Below, one piece after another: positions 1 to 7,983 of a stretch of DNA of 64,000 nt; the stretch's first letter is position 1; every line of letters starts with the position of its first letter. Source of the DNA: Oscillospiraceae bacterium CM (GTDB taxonomy: Bacteria > Bacillota > Clostridia > Oscillospirales > Oscillospiraceae); NCBI GenBank assembly GCA_022870705.1, contig CP072107.1, forward strand, positions 1,176,501-1,240,500, in the 5' to 3' direction. The notes under the pieces were generated by a model. It was not told the DNA's origin, did not search any database, and saw only the letters and a program-made list of their open reading frames with translations. Position numbers and translations under genes: made by a program.

Positions 1-1
1 A

Positions 2-1180
2 GCGCTTTTAGAGACGGCCGGCGGCGTCGCCGTCGGCCGTGTTCTTCAAAACCGGCAGACGCCGGAGCCGCGCACGTTTATTGGTGACGGCAAAGTCCGG
101 GAGGTCAAGGCGCTTTTAGATGCGGCGGGCGCAACGCTGGCCGTTTTTGACAATGAGCTGTCGCCTTCGCAGATGCGCGCCCTGTCGGAGGATCTGGCTG
201 TGCGCGTTCTCGACCGTTCGTCGCTCATTCTTGATATTTTTGCCCAGCGCGCGCGCACACGCGAAGGCCGCCTGCAGGTGGAGCTGGCGCAGTATAAGTA
301 CCTGCTCCCGCGATTGACCGGCATGTGGACGCATCTTGAGCGGCAAGCCGGGACATCAGCGCCCATCGGCACGCGCGGCCCCGGTGAAACACAGCTTGAA
401 ACGGACCGCCGCCACATCCGCCGGAAGATCGCGAAGCTGGAGGAGGAGCTCGAAGCTGTCCGTCAGATACGCGCCACGCAGCGCCGCCGTCGAGAGAAAA
501 ACGGCGTTCCCGTCGTCGCGCTCGTCGGTTATACGAACGCGGGGAAATCAACACTTCTCAACAGTCTCACACAGGCGGATATTTCCGCTCAAAACAGGCT
601 ATTTGACACGCTGGACACAACAACGCGCCACCTGAAAATCAGCGACACGCTGGAGGTGCTCGTGTCTGATACGGTCGGTTTCATCCGCAAGCTGCCGCAC
701 CATCTCGTTGAGGCCTTTAAAGCGACGCTGGAGGAGCTGCAGTATGCCGACCTGCTCCTGCACGTTATCGATGCGTCAAGTCCCCTCTGGATTGACCAGG
801 CCCGTGTTGTCGACGCGCTGATATTAGAGCTTGGCGCGGAGGAGACGCCGAGGCTTGAAGTGTTCAACAAGTGCGACAAAGCACTAAGTGTCACGCATCC
901 AAAGGGCAGCGACATGGTGGATATCTCCGCGCGTACCGGTGAAGGCGTTGAGGCGCTCTTTCAAAAGATCGAGGAGATATTAGAAAAGAAAAAGAAAAAG
1001 GTTACGCTGCGCCTGCCGTATGAGCAGGGCGGCATTGTTGAAATGCTCCATCGGGAGGCTTCGGTGACGCGTCTTTCTTATCTGGACGACTGCATTGAAA
1101 TTGAAGCCGTCTTAAATCCAGAGACGTACGGCAGGCTGCAGGGCTTTATGATGGACGAGTCCACAACGGCAAAGGAGTAA
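2..1180 (+). CDS. hflX: GTPase HflX (5' end outside window)
   Basis: Ribosome-associated GTPase of the Obg/HflX superfamily, which acts on stalled or stressed 50S/70S ribosomes. The frame is open from base 2 to the TAA at 1178-1180, giving 392 visible residues. The N-terminal domain begins mid-protein, with the FIGDGKV motif near base 80. The HflX signature GPGETQLE lies near base 380. The G domain has G1 GYTNAGKST, G3 DTVGF and G4 NKCD. A short C-terminal domain follows. Only the first few dozen residues should be missing. The next gene starts 4 bases downstream and has its ribosome-binding site inside the hflX end, so the two are probably co-transcribed. The assignment is secure. Confidence 0.95.
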   Translation, partial: ALLETAGGVAVGRVLQNRQTPEPRTFIGDGKVREVKALLDAAGATLAVFDNELSPSQMRALSEDLAVRVLDRSSLILDIFAQRARTREGRLQVELAQYKYLLPRLTGMWTHLERQAGTSAPIGTRGPGETQLETDRRHIRRKIAKLEEELEAVRQIRATQRRRREKNGVPVVALVGYTNAGKSTLLNSLTQADISAQNRLFDTLDTTTRHLKISDTLEVLVSDTVGFIRKLPHHLVEAFKATLEELQYADLLLHVIDASSPLWIDQARVVDALILELGAEETPRLEVFNKCDKALSVTHPKGSDMVDISARTGEGVEALFQKIEEILEKKKKKVTLRLPYEQGGIVEMLHREASVTRLSYLDDCIEIEAVLNPETYGRLQGFMMDESTTAKE

Positions 1181-1184
1181 ACGT

Positions 1185-1823
1185 GTGGCGTATTTGACGC
1201 CGTCCGGCTATGGCTTGGGCGAGTTGACTGAAAAGAGATCCCGGTTTATCGGTGAAGTTTGGCCCATTGAGACGGAAGCGGCGGCCAAAGCGCAGCTTGA
1301 CGCTGTCAAATCGGCGCATCACGACGCCCGCCATCACTGCTGGTGCTATATCCTGCGCGCCGGCACCGTTGTGCGCTATTCAGACGACGGCGAGCCGCAA
1401 GGCTCGGCCGGCCTGCCCATGCTGGAGGTCTTTCGCCGCGGTGGCATTGAAAATGTTCTCTGCGTCGTCACGCGGTATTTCGGCGGCATTCTTCTTGGTA
1501 CCGGCGGCTTGACGCGGGCCTACTCAATGGCCGCAAAAATGGCGCTTGAGGCTGCCGGAATTGCCGGGATGCGCCAGATGGCTGTTGTTGAGCTTGCTTG
1601 CCCGTATCATCTGTTTGACCGAATTAAAATCGAGATTGAAGCCTTTTCCGGCCTTATTGACAGTGCCCAATATGGGGCCGATATTGCAATAACCGCGGCC
1701 TTTACCGAAGACAAAGCACCGCTTTTTTTGATGCGCCTATCGGACGTAACGGCCGGTTCTGTTACCGGTCACGTCACTGGATGCCGGGAAATGGCGGTTG
1801 AAATTTCGACATCATATGTATAA
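1185..1823 (+). CDS. YigZ/IMPACT family protein (UPF0029)
   Basis: 212-residue member of the YigZ/IMPACT family. The N-terminal UPF0029 domain shows HHDARHHCWCY, the DDGEPQGSAG motif and TRYFGGILLGTGGL, all strongly conserved in the family. The C-terminal part corresponds to the ferredoxin-fold DUF1949 domain. The start is GTG at 1185, with AAAGGAG at 1171-1177 inside the end of hflX. The biochemical role is not established: eukaryotic IMPACT acts in translational control, but bacterial members have no agreed function. The position after a ribosome-acting GTPase fits a translation-linked role but does not prove it. Confidence 0.88.
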   Translation: MAYLTPSGYGLGELTEKRSRFIGEVWPIETEAAAKAQLDAVKSAHHDARHHCWCYILRAGTVVRYSDDGEPQGSAGLPMLEVFRRGGIENVLCVVTRYFGGILLGTGGLTRAYSMAAKMALEAAGIAGMRQMAVVELACPYHLFDRIKIEIEAFSGLIDSAQYGADIAITAAFTEDKAPLFLMRLSDVTAGSVTGHVTGCREMAVEISTSYV

Positions 1824-1895
1824 TATCTTGACGCGAAAGCATCCTTATGTCATTTTGATGCTTCATTTTGGCGCATAATAGATGAGGGGATTACC

Positions 1896-3194
1896 ATGCC
1901 AAACGACGATAAAGCGTTAAAAAATGAAAATAGATGGTACAAGCTCGATAACGCCGCCAAAATTTATCCGGCCGTGACCAATGCAAACCGCGCCAGCGTT
2001 TATCGGATGTCTGTAGAGCTGATGAAAAACGTCAATCCCAAAGTCTTGCAGACAGCGCTGACCCTGACGCTGCGTCGCTTTCCGACTTTTGATGTCCGGA
2101 TGCAGCGCGGCCTCTTCTGGTATTACTTTGAGCATAACCCGGGAAGCGCGACCGTATCCGAGGAACTAGCGCCAATCTGCAGGCCGGTCAACCTGCGCGA
2201 AACAAACGGTTATCTCTTCCGCGTCACGTATTATTACGCGCGGATCAGTCTGGAGGTCTTTCACGCCCTGTCGGACGGGACAGGTGCCATCACGTTTTTG
2301 AAAACGCTTGTCTATCATTATCTCACACTGACCGGCAGGCGGATCGTTCCGGACGAGAGTATCGTTGCCGGAGAGCGCTGCCTCTCACACAGCGAAATTG
2401 AAGACAGCTTTCAAAAGTATTACGATCAGAAAGCCATCGGCAGCCGCGCGGAGGAGGTGGCCTATCAGGTTAAAGGAACGCGGATTCCGCCACAAAATCT
2501 CCGTGTGACACAGGGGATTATCCCGCTTGATGCGTTTAAGCAGCTGGCCAAAGATGCCGGGGCAACAATTACTGAATATACCGCTGCGCTCATGATTGAC
2601 GCCGTGTTCGAAACGCAGCTTAAAGGACGCGGTCACAAGCATCCTGTCAAAGTGTCTATCCCTATCAATCTGAGAAAGCACTTTCCGTCAACAACAATGC
2701 GCAACTTTACCTCCTATATCAATGTGGGGATGACCTTCGGTGCCGGGTCATACGCGTTTGAAGAAATATTGGCTTCTGTCAAAGCGCAGATGCGAGACGG
2801 GATCAAAAAAGACAAGCTGATCGAAAGATTCGGCGCGAATGTTAGTGCCGAGCGCAGCCCTTTCATGCGCTTGACGCCGCTGTTTTTAAAGAACATTGCG
2901 CTGAAAACAGCGTACACGCTGTATGGGGAGCGTCTGGTGACGTCCGTTTTATCAAATATTGGTGTCGTCACGATCCCGGAGTCGATGAAAGCCGATATTC
3001 GGCGTTTTAATTTCATTTTAGGCGCGCCCGTCATGAACGCTTTCAGCTGTGCCGTTTGCTCCTTTGACGGCAGTATGATCGTCTCATTTTCGCGTGTGAT
3101 GGAGGAGGCCGATATTGAGCGCTATTTCTTTCGCTTTCTAGCTGCACGCGGCTTGCAGATCGTCATTGAATCAAACAATGGAGACGGCTTATGA
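1896..3194 (+). CDS. Acyltransferase-like protein of the CoA-dependent condensation fold
   Basis: 432 residues. The HxxxDG signature of chloramphenicol acetyltransferase/condensation-fold enzymes lies at residues 123-128 (HALSDG), where His is the general base. A second half containing a KVSIPINLR stretch completes the usual two-lobed pattern. Related Clostridia proteins are often labelled alcohol acetyltransferase, but the substrate cannot be read from sequence. GAGGGG precedes the ATG. The stop overlaps the start of the next gene (ATGA, 3191-3194), so a zinc-ribbon membrane protein is translationally coupled. This suggests the pair works together at the membrane, possibly on a lipid or cell-wall acyl group (inference). 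Confidence 0.7.
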   Translation: MPNDDKALKNENRWYKLDNAAKIYPAVTNANRASVYRMSVELMKNVNPKVLQTALTLTLRRFPTFDVRMQRGLFWYYFEHNPGSATVSEELAPICRPVNLRETNGYLFRVTYYYARISLEVFHALSDGTGAITFLKTLVYHYLTLTGRRIVPDESIVAGERCLSHSEIEDSFQKYYDQKAIGSRAEEVAYQVKGTRIPPQNLRVTQGIIPLDAFKQLAKDAGATITEYTAALMIDAVFETQLKGRGHKHPVKVSIPINLRKHFPSTTMRNFTSYINVGMTFGAGSYAFEEILASVKAQMRDGIKKDKLIERFGANVSAERSPFMRLTPLFLKNIALKTAYTLYGERLVTSVLSNIGVVTIPESMKADIRRFNFILGAPVMNAFSCAVCSFDGSMIVSFSRVMEEADIERYFFRFLAARGLQIVIESNNGDGL

Positions 3195-3895
3195 AAAACT
3201 GCGATAAATGCCGTGTGTCAGTCAACACACGATACGATTTCTGCCCACTTTGTGGGATGCGCCTGACCGCTCAGCCAAGTGAATCGGATCTTCCAAAAAT
3301 GTCGGGTTTACTGTCTGCGACAGAGCAGCATGATATTTATCCGCGTTATAACGCAAAAGCAAAATACAATCTCACGCTCCGTATTTTAGCGTTTTTATCG
3401 CTTTTTGCAGTGGCTTCAACACTTCTCATTAATCTCTTGACATATCAGGGCATGCTGTGGTCGCTTCTCGTTGCTGCCGGTATCGCCGTATTCTGGGCCG
3501 CCGTTATCTATCCGGTGACCGTCCGTAAAAATATCGGCCATCACATTGCCGTCAACGCCGTCAGTGTTTGTGTCTTTTTTATCACCGCGCATTTTGTTGT
3601 TCGCGCGAAAGGGTGGAGCCTTGATTATGTCGTACCGTTTTTGTTCATCGCGGCGACGACATTTATATCCCTTGTCATCCTTATCAAATGGATGAAATGG
3701 CGCGAATACGCCCTGTACCAGTTTATCACCATCATCTTAGGTCTTCTGCCGGTCATTTCCGTCCTTGCCCATCTCGTGACGACAGCCTGGCCCAGCCTCG
3801 TCTCTGCCGTCTATTCATTCCTCACGCTGCTTGCAATGTTTATTTTCGGCGACAAAAAGTATAAGAACGAGCTGATCAAGCGGTTTCACTTTTAA
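3191..3895 (+). CDS. Zinc-ribbon integral membrane protein (DUF6320-like)
   Basis: 234 residues. The N-terminus is a zinc ribbon with CDKC at residues 4-7 and CPLC at residues 18-21. A polar linker leads to about six hydrophobic segments from roughly residue 60 to 225, ending in a basic tail. This matches the DUF6320 family that accompanies the acyltransferase-like gene upstream in Clostridia (family name from memory). The start overlaps the upstream stop by 4 bases. Function is unknown; it is likely the membrane partner of the preceding protein. Confidence 0.65.
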   Translation: MKNCDKCRVSVNTRYDFCPLCGMRLTAQPSESDLPKMSGLLSATEQHDIYPRYNAKAKYNLTLRILAFLSLFAVASTLLINLLTYQGMLWSLLVAAGIAVFWAAVIYPVTVRKNIGHHIAVNAVSVCVFFITAHFVVRAKGWSLDYVVPFLFIAATTFISLVILIKWMKWREYALYQFITIILGLLPVISVLAHLVTTAWPSLVSAVYSFLTLLAMFIFGDKKYKNELIKRFHF

Positions 3896-3940
3896 CGTAC
3901 CGAAATAATCGAAATTTGACCGCGAAAGTAAAATGCGGTG

Positions 3941-3969
3941 TTGCATTGCGGTATGATTTATGGTATCAT
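3941..3969 (+). promoter_or_regulatory. Promoter of tRNA-Pro
   Basis: TTGCAT at 3941-3946 and TATCAT at 3964-3969 are separated by 17 bases. Predicted initiation is about 17 bases before the tRNA 5' end. Confidence 0.6.
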
Positions 3970-3992
3970 CATTGAGCGTCTAAATTGAATAG

Positions 3993-4065
3993 CCGGGTGT
4001 GGCGCAGTTGGTAGCGCGCTTGACTGGGGGTCAAGAGGCCGCAAGTTCAAGTCTTGTCACTCGGA
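3993..4065 (+). tRNA. tRNA-Pro (anticodon GGG)
   Basis: The cloverleaf can be drawn by hand. The acceptor CCGGGTG (3993-3999) pairs with CACTCGG (4058-4064) with one G-U. The D stem is GCGC/GCGC. The anticodon stem CTTGA/TCAAG encloses the loop CTGGGGG with anticodon GGG at 4026-4028. The T stem GCAAG/CTTGT encloses TTCAAGT. The discriminator base is A4065, and CCA is not encoded. It is flanked by its own promoter and terminator. Confidence 0.95.
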
Positions 4066-4072
4066 CTGAAAT

Positions 4073-4107
4073 AACCGTGTAGTTGCTACGACTACACGGT
4101 TTTTTTA
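4073..4107 (+). terminator. Rho-independent terminator of tRNA-Pro
   Basis: A perfect 10-bp stem AACCGTGTAG (4073-4082) / CTACACGGTT (4092-4101) has a 9-base loop and is followed by a T tract. Confidence 0.9.
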
Positions 4108-4207
4108 TTTCTTAAATAATTGTCTAAAATTTTAAGTAATTGGCTGGCGTTACGACTCTGTTACTACTCATTAAATAGCGTCTGTAATTTTCCGCAAGTC
4201 CGCATAA

Positions 4208-4279
4208 TTCACGTCTTGCTATGCTTATCTGACAGACCGCTTTGGCGTGAACTGGCAGTTGACGCTTGAAAATGAATGA
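4208..4279 (+). pseudogene. Remnant C-terminus of a VOC (PhnB-like) protein
   Basis: In one frame, bounded upstream by a TAA at 4205-4207, the segment reads AYLTDRFGVNWQLTLE before a TGA at 4277-4279. This resembles the conserved end of vicinal-oxygen-chelate/PhnB-family proteins, with DRFGVNW as the typical tail. No start codon or upstream domain exists, so only the last ~20 codons of a decayed gene appear to survive. The rest of the 4110-4286 interval shows nothing else recognisable. Confidence 0.45.
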
Positions 4280-4286
4280 AATCGTG

Positions 4287-4314
4287 TTGAAACATAGAAA
4301 ATAAATGGTATACT
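4287..4314 (+). promoter_or_regulatory. Promoter of the small ACT-like gene
   Basis: TTGAAA at 4287-4292 and TATACT at 4309-4314 are spaced by 16 bases, 32 bases before the start codon. Confidence 0.6.
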
Positions 4315-4345
4315 GCGAGTGAGATATAAATAAGGAGGCATGTAA

Positions 4346-4597
4346 ATGTCAAAAACTATTATGGGTGTCCAGCTGAAAAACCGCATGAAAGACGCCGCTG
4401 AATTCCAGACCATTTTGTCCAAGTATGGCTGCAGCATTCAAACGCGCATCGGCCTGCATGCGGCATCAGAAGACGCGTGCAGTCCTTCCGGCGTGATCTT
4501 ATTAGAATTTCTTGATAATGCCGACGGGGAGATTGCAAAGCTCGAAGCGGAGCTGAAGAAATTTGATAACGTCGCCATGCAGAAAATGGTTTTCTAA
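4346..4597 (+). CDS. Small ACT-like protein (TM1266/putative hydrogenase-system regulator type)
   Basis: 83 residues. A strong AAGGAGG lies 7 bases before the ATG. The pattern of a short beta strand (TIMGVQL), a helix, an RIGLH turn and a closing VILLEFL strand resembles the ~80-residue TM1266-like ACT proteins annotated in Clostridia as iron-only hydrogenase system regulators. The similarity is recalled from family appearance, not computed. No hydrogenase genes lie nearby, so the regulatory role is uncertain. The gene is monocistronic, with its own promoter and terminator. Confidence 0.55.
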   Translation: MSKTIMGVQLKNRMKDAAEFQTILSKYGCSIQTRIGLHAASEDACSPSGVILLEFLDNADGEIAKLEAELKKFDNVAMQKMVF

Positions 4598-4615
4598 AAA
4601 CGCTTTTCAGTCAAT

Positions 4616-4662
4616 AAAAAAGATTCTTCACAGGTTCAGCCCCGTGAAGAATCTTTTTTATT
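4616..4662. terminator. Bidirectional terminator between convergent genes
   Basis: The stem AGATTCTTCAC (4621-4631) / GTGAAGAATCT (4644-4654) is flanked by A and T tracts on both sides. It serves the ACT-like gene on the plus strand and the phosphofructokinase on the minus strand. Confidence 0.9.
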
Positions 4663-4668
4663 TTGACG

Positions 4669-5910
4669 TTATTGCACACGCACTTTTTTGAGATGCGCAA
4701 AACGCGGCAGGCCGTTTTCAACGGCGCGTGTGTTCTCACCTTGAATGAGCGGCAGGGCATACTCTATAAAGTCATTTGTGACGTTGTTGCCTTCGGCGTT
4801 AATCCAGTCGCGCGGAACCTTTTTCTCCGCATTGGCCACGATGGAAAGCGGCTGAAGAATCATGTTGCAGACGTATTGGCCGTTTTGAGAGCCGCGCTCA
4901 AACGCCACCATTTTGCCCGTTTCACCGGCGATAGCACACGAAACGGCATAACGCCCAGCCGCTGTGGCCTCGTCAATGTCCGTCTGGGATGCCAGATGCG
5001 CCCCGCAGCGCTGCAAGAGGCTCAGCTCAATGGCGCGGACTTTTGAGCCGGTATGGAGCTTTACAAGGCCCGCCAGCGTCGCGGCAAGTCCGCCGAGTTG
5101 AACGTGTCCGAACCCGTCGGTGGAGGAGACCTTCGCCTCGGAGACAAACGTCCCGTCGGCGTAGTGCACGCCCTCGGAAACGGCGATGAGGCACTTGTTT
5201 TTCTCGGCGTAAATGCGGGAGACGTCCGACACGAAGTGCTCCATGTTGAAGTCGACCTCTGGGAGATAGATGAGGTCCGGCGGCGCGCAGGAAATGGCGG
5301 CAAGCGCCGCGGCGCCCGTGAGCCAGCCCGCGTGACGCCCCATGATTTCAACAACCGTGACCGTTCCGACATCGTAGACGTGCGTGTCCTTGCAGACCTC
5401 GGCGACGGAAGTCGCTATGTATTTGGCGGCGCTGCCGTAGCCGGGGCAGTGGTCGGTGCCGCACAAGTCGTTGTCAATCGTTTTCGGAATGCCCATGACG
5501 CGGCAGTCATAACCTGATTTCTCCATGAAGCGGCTGACCTTGGCACACGTGTCCATCGAGTCGTTGCCGCCGTTGTAAAAGAAATACCGGATATTGTATT
5601 TTTTAAAAATCTCAAGGATGCGCCGGTAATCCGTCTCGTCTTTTTCAGGGTCAGCCATCTTGTAGCGGCAGGAACCGAGTTCGCTGGAGGGCGTATTGCG
5701 TAAAAGCTCCAGTTCAAAAAGGTCTTCCTGACCCATATCGTAAAGCGTATCGTTTAAAATGCCCATAATACCGTGTGCCGCGCCGTAAACGGCGGTGATT
5801 TCAGGCGCGTCAAGGCTTGCCTTGATAACGCCGTAAGCACTGGCGTTAATAACAGCGGTGGGGCCGCCGGACTGGGCGAAAACGCAGGCGCCCGTCAGTG
5901 TATTTGCCAT
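4669..5910 (-). CDS. PPi-type 6-phosphofructokinase
   Basis: 413-residue phosphofructokinase, cytosolic, interconverting fructose 6-phosphate and fructose 1,6-bisphosphate. The N-terminal loop reads SGGPTAV. The nucleotide/PPi site reads GGND at residues 114-117 where ATP enzymes have GGDG. The catalytic loop is PKTIDND (142-148), and the Lys there is the classical marker of PPi dependence. MGRHAGWLTG follows. With GGND rather than the canonical GGDD, the phosphoryl donor is most likely PPi but not proven. GGAGGT precedes the ATG. The gene diverges from class II aldolase, the next glycolytic step, and the promoters lie between them. Confidence 0.88.
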   Translation of the reverse strand: MANTLTGACVFAQSGGPTAVINASAYGVIKASLDAPEITAVYGAAHGIMGILNDTLYDMGQEDLFELELLRNTPSSELGSCRYKMADPEKDETDYRRILEIFKKYNIRYFFYNGGNDSMDTCAKVSRFMEKSGYDCRVMGIPKTIDNDLCGTDHCPGYGSAAKYIATSVAEVCKDTHVYDVGTVTVVEIMGRHAGWLTGAAALAAISCAPPDLIYLPEVDFNMEHFVSDVSRIYAEKNKCLIAVSEGVHYADGTFVSEAKVSSTDGFGHVQLGGLAATLAGLVKLHTGSKVRAIELSLLQRCGAHLASQTDIDEATAAGRYAVSCAIAGETGKMVAFERGSQNGQYVCNMILQPLSIVANAEKKVPRDWINAEGNNVTNDFIEYALPLIQGENTRAVENGLPRFAHLKKVRVQ

Positions 5911-5943
5911 AAGTTACCTCCAGAGTATCACATCAATCACTTC

Positions 5944-5972
5944 ATACTATCATAATAGCGGCCTAAAATCAA
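5944..5972 (-). promoter_or_regulatory. Promoter of the phosphofructokinase gene
   Basis: On the minus strand, TTGATT (5967-5972), a 17-base spacer, then TAGTAT (5944-5949). Confidence 0.55.
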
Positions 5973-5995
5973 ACGGGAAATACGACCCGTTTATC

Positions 5996-6023
5996 TTGAA
6001 TTGCGTTAAAATTGTGGTAAAAT
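5996..6023 (+). promoter_or_regulatory. Promoter of fba
   Basis: TTGAAT (5996-6001), 16 bases, TAAAAT (6018-6023). The two divergent promoters are only about 25 bases apart, so a shared regulator could act on both. Confidence 0.5.
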
Positions 6024-6061
6024 AATGCAGTGGAAAAAACCTTCTGAAAGGGGAATATATC

Positions 6062-6997
6062 GTGCCAATTGTCACGTCAAAAGACATGTTTCAAAAGGCT
6101 TACGACGGCGGCTATGCCATCGGGGCTTTCAATGTCAATAACATGGAAATAATTCAGGGAATCACAGAGGCGGCAGCAGAGGTGCGCGCGCCGCTGATTC
6201 TGCAGGTTTCCGCCGGGGCGCGCAAATACGCCAAGCACGTCTACCTCATGAAGCTCATTGAAGCGGCGGAGGCCGATACGGGCCTGCCTATCTGCGTTCA
6301 TCTTGACCACGGCGAGAGCTTTGACGTCTGCAAGTCCTGCATTGACGGCGGCTTCACCTCCGTCATGTTTGACGGCTCGAAGCATTCGTTTGAAGAGAAC
6401 ATCCGTTTAACGCGCGAAGTCGTCGAGTACGCGCACGACCGCGGCGTCGTTGTGGAAGGGGAGCTGGGCAAGCTCGCCGGAATCGAGGACGATGTGAACG
6501 TCTCCGATGAAGACGCCTCGTTTACCCATCCGGGCGAGGTAGAGGAATTTGTGACAAAAACAGGCGTTGACTCGCTCGCCATCGCCATTGGGACGAGTCA
6601 CGGCGCGTATAAGTTCAAGCCGGGCCAGACGCCGCGCCTGCGGTTTGACATTCTGGAGGAGGTCGGCCGCCGTCTGCCGGGATTCCCGATCGTTTTGCAC
6701 GGGGCGTCCTCCGTTATTCCGGAACTTGTCAAAATCATTAATGACAACGGCGGCGCGATGCCGGATGCCGTTGGCATTCCGGAGGATATGCTGCGACAGG
6801 CGGCAAAAATGGCCGTCTGCAAGATAAATATCGACTCGGATCTGCGCCTTGCCATGACGGCGGGGATCCGCCAGTATATGGCGCAGAATCCGTCCCATTT
6901 TGACCCGCGCCAGTACCTCACACCGGGACGTGACAACATAAGGGCGCTCGTTAGAAATAAGCTCATTAGCGTCCTCGGGTGCGACGGCAAAGCATGA
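6062..6997 (+). CDS. fba: Class II fructose-1,6-bisphosphate aldolase
   Basis: 311 residues. Zinc-dependent aldolase that cleaves fructose 1,6-bisphosphate to glyceraldehyde 3-phosphate and dihydroxyacetone phosphate. Metal and catalytic residues are visible: HLDH with H80, D82 and H83; EGELG with E132; GTSHGAYK with H180; LHGASS with H213. The start is GTG at 6062, with AAAGGGG about 7 bases upstream. Divergent from the phosphofructokinase, it forms a two-step glycolytic unit. A strong terminator follows. Confidence 0.95.
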   Translation: MPIVTSKDMFQKAYDGGYAIGAFNVNNMEIIQGITEAAAEVRAPLILQVSAGARKYAKHVYLMKLIEAAEADTGLPICVHLDHGESFDVCKSCIDGGFTSVMFDGSKHSFEENIRLTREVVEYAHDRGVVVEGELGKLAGIEDDVNVSDEDASFTHPGEVEEFVTKTGVDSLAIAIGTSHGAYKFKPGQTPRLRFDILEEVGRRLPGFPIVLHGASSVIPELVKIINDNGGAMPDAVGIPEDMLRQAAKMAVCKINIDSDLRLAMTAGIRQYMAQNPSHFDPRQYLTPGRDNIRALVRNKLISVLGCDGKA

Positions 6998-7005
6998 AAA
7001 ACATA

Positions 7006-7036
7006 AAAGGATGAGGCAGAAGCCTCATCCTTTATT
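7006..7036. terminator. Terminator between convergent fba and the GIY-YIG gene
   Basis: A perfect 12-bp stem AAAGGATGAGGC (7006-7017) / GCCTCATCCTTT (7022-7033) with a 4-base loop, A-rich before and T-rich after. Confidence 0.88.
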
Positions 7037-7042
7037 TATGCG

Positions 7043-7387
7043 TCAGTAGAGCAGATCGAGCGAAAATTTGTCTCGCCAGAGTTCTTTTAAAACTTTTAAA
7101 TCGTCACGGAATTGTTCGGCCGTCTGGGTGTCACTTTTATCGAGTGTTTCCAATACTTGAAAAGTAAAGGCAGTGGCAGAGTCCTTTTCCCAATCGGCCT
7201 TGAGCTTGGGGGTTACGCAGGAGTTCATTTGCTTTGCAAATTCAAATCGGTTTTGCGCCGCCAGAATATCGGGTGCGGCGTCTAAAAGCACCTTGCCATT
7301 GACAGTGTTTTTGATGATAAAAACACCGCCTGTCTGCTGGCGCTCTTTATAATCGGTGATTTGCTGTTTTCTGTGCTCTTTATCCAT
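7043..7387 (-). CDS. GIY-YIG nuclease family small protein
   Basis: 114 residues from the ATG at 7387; a TTG at 7399 in the same frame is possible but sits too close to its Shine-Dalgarno. The motif GGVFIIKN occupies the GIY-YIG beta-strand position, followed by an LLDAAPDILAAQNRF helix. This is like the ~115-residue Firmicutes proteins given this family name. The usual catalytic Tyr pair is degenerate, so nuclease activity is doubtful. The start lies one base past the stop of the DUF6530-like gene, so the two are coupled. Function unknown. Confidence 0.6.
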   Translation of the reverse strand: MDKEHRKQQITDYKERQQTGGVFIIKNTVNGKVLLDAAPDILAAQNRFEFAKQMNSCVTPKLKADWEKDSATAFTFQVLETLDKSDTQTAEQFRDDLKVLKELWRDKFSLDLLY

Positions 7388-7388
7388 T

Positions 7389-7868
7389 TTAATAACCAAG
7401 TTCCTTTAAAAGTGCCGAGAGGCGGTGCAGGCGCTCGCTTAAGAGCTCGTCATCCTTCATAAGCGCGTCCCGCAGGAGCACAACATCCGCATCAAGCATC
7501 GGATTATCGGTGCAGACAGAAACATCCAGCGCACCGCCCTGTATCGCGACGCGGTCAATCGTCGTGTTTTCCGGGTCATAGAGCTTTGGGAAGCGATAAG
7601 ATTCCTGCAGATACGCTTTCGTTTTGCATATAAGCATGGCAAGGTCTAAAACCCGGTGCAGCGGCATCTCTTCCGACTGGCGCGACCATTTTTCGCCGGT
7701 ATAACGCCAGATCTTCGCCGAAACGTCAACTTTTCCGCGGTCGTTCCATTGCGCAAGGCCGACGGAAAGCCCCTTCGCGTCGGAATTTCCGGCGTACCGA
7801 CCGTCAATTCTGTCGTAATCCGCTGAGACGATGACGGGCTTGTGCTTGAGTGTTGTTGGAATTTTCAT
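7389..7868 (-). CDS. DUF6530-like protein
   Basis: 159 residues, with the opening LKHKPVIVSADYDRIDGRYA and a NSDAKGLSVGLAQW motif. This is a conserved Clostridia family of unknown function (DUF6530 from memory). There is no signal peptide or membrane segment. It is the first gene of a two-gene operon with a GIY-YIG-like protein, transcribed from a strong promoter with a palindrome just downstream of its -10. Regulation therefore looks tight, perhaps by a small DNA-binding repressor, but nothing in the protein states its role. Confidence 0.6.
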   Translation of the reverse strand: MKIPTTLKHKPVIVSADYDRIDGRYAGNSDAKGLSVGLAQWNDRGKVDVSAKIWRYTGEKWSRQSEEMPLHRVLDLAMLICKTKAYLQESYRFPKLYDPENTTIDRVAIQGGALDVSVCTDNPMLDADVVLLRDALMKDDELLSERLHRLSALLKELGY

Positions 7869-7885
7869 TTTACACCTATAAATAT

Positions 7886-7900
7886 TTAGTAAATTACTAA
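7886..7900. promoter_or_regulatory. Putative operator palindrome
   Basis: Perfect inverted repeat TTAGTAA-A-TTACTAA, immediately downstream of the minus-strand -10 and overlapping the expected transcription start. The position is typical of a repressor site. The cognate regulator is not identifiable here. Confidence 0.55.
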
Positions 7901-7903
7901 TTT

Positions 7904-7933
7904 AGTATAACGGATGATGATATATTCTGTCAA
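7904..7933 (-). promoter_or_regulatory. Strong sigma-A type promoter for the DUF6530/GIY-YIG operon
   Basis: On the minus strand, consensus TTGACA (7928-7933), an 18-base spacer and TATACT (7904-7909). Confidence 0.75.
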
Positions 7934-7934
7934 G

Positions 7935-7967
7935 AAAAAAACAGGCGGGACAAATCGTCCCGCCTGT
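7935..7967 (-). terminator. Terminator of nadB-nadC
   Basis: Stem ACAGGCGGGAC (7941-7951) / GTCCCGCCTGT (7957-7967) with six T residues following on the minus strand (7935-7940). Confidence 0.88.
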
Positions 7968-7983
7968 ACGCGTCTTTAATTAC

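Noticed and set aside
4663-5517. Plus-strand frames antisense to the phosphofructokinase
   Set aside because: No start signals and no recognisable domains; the minus-strand protein is complete and conserved.
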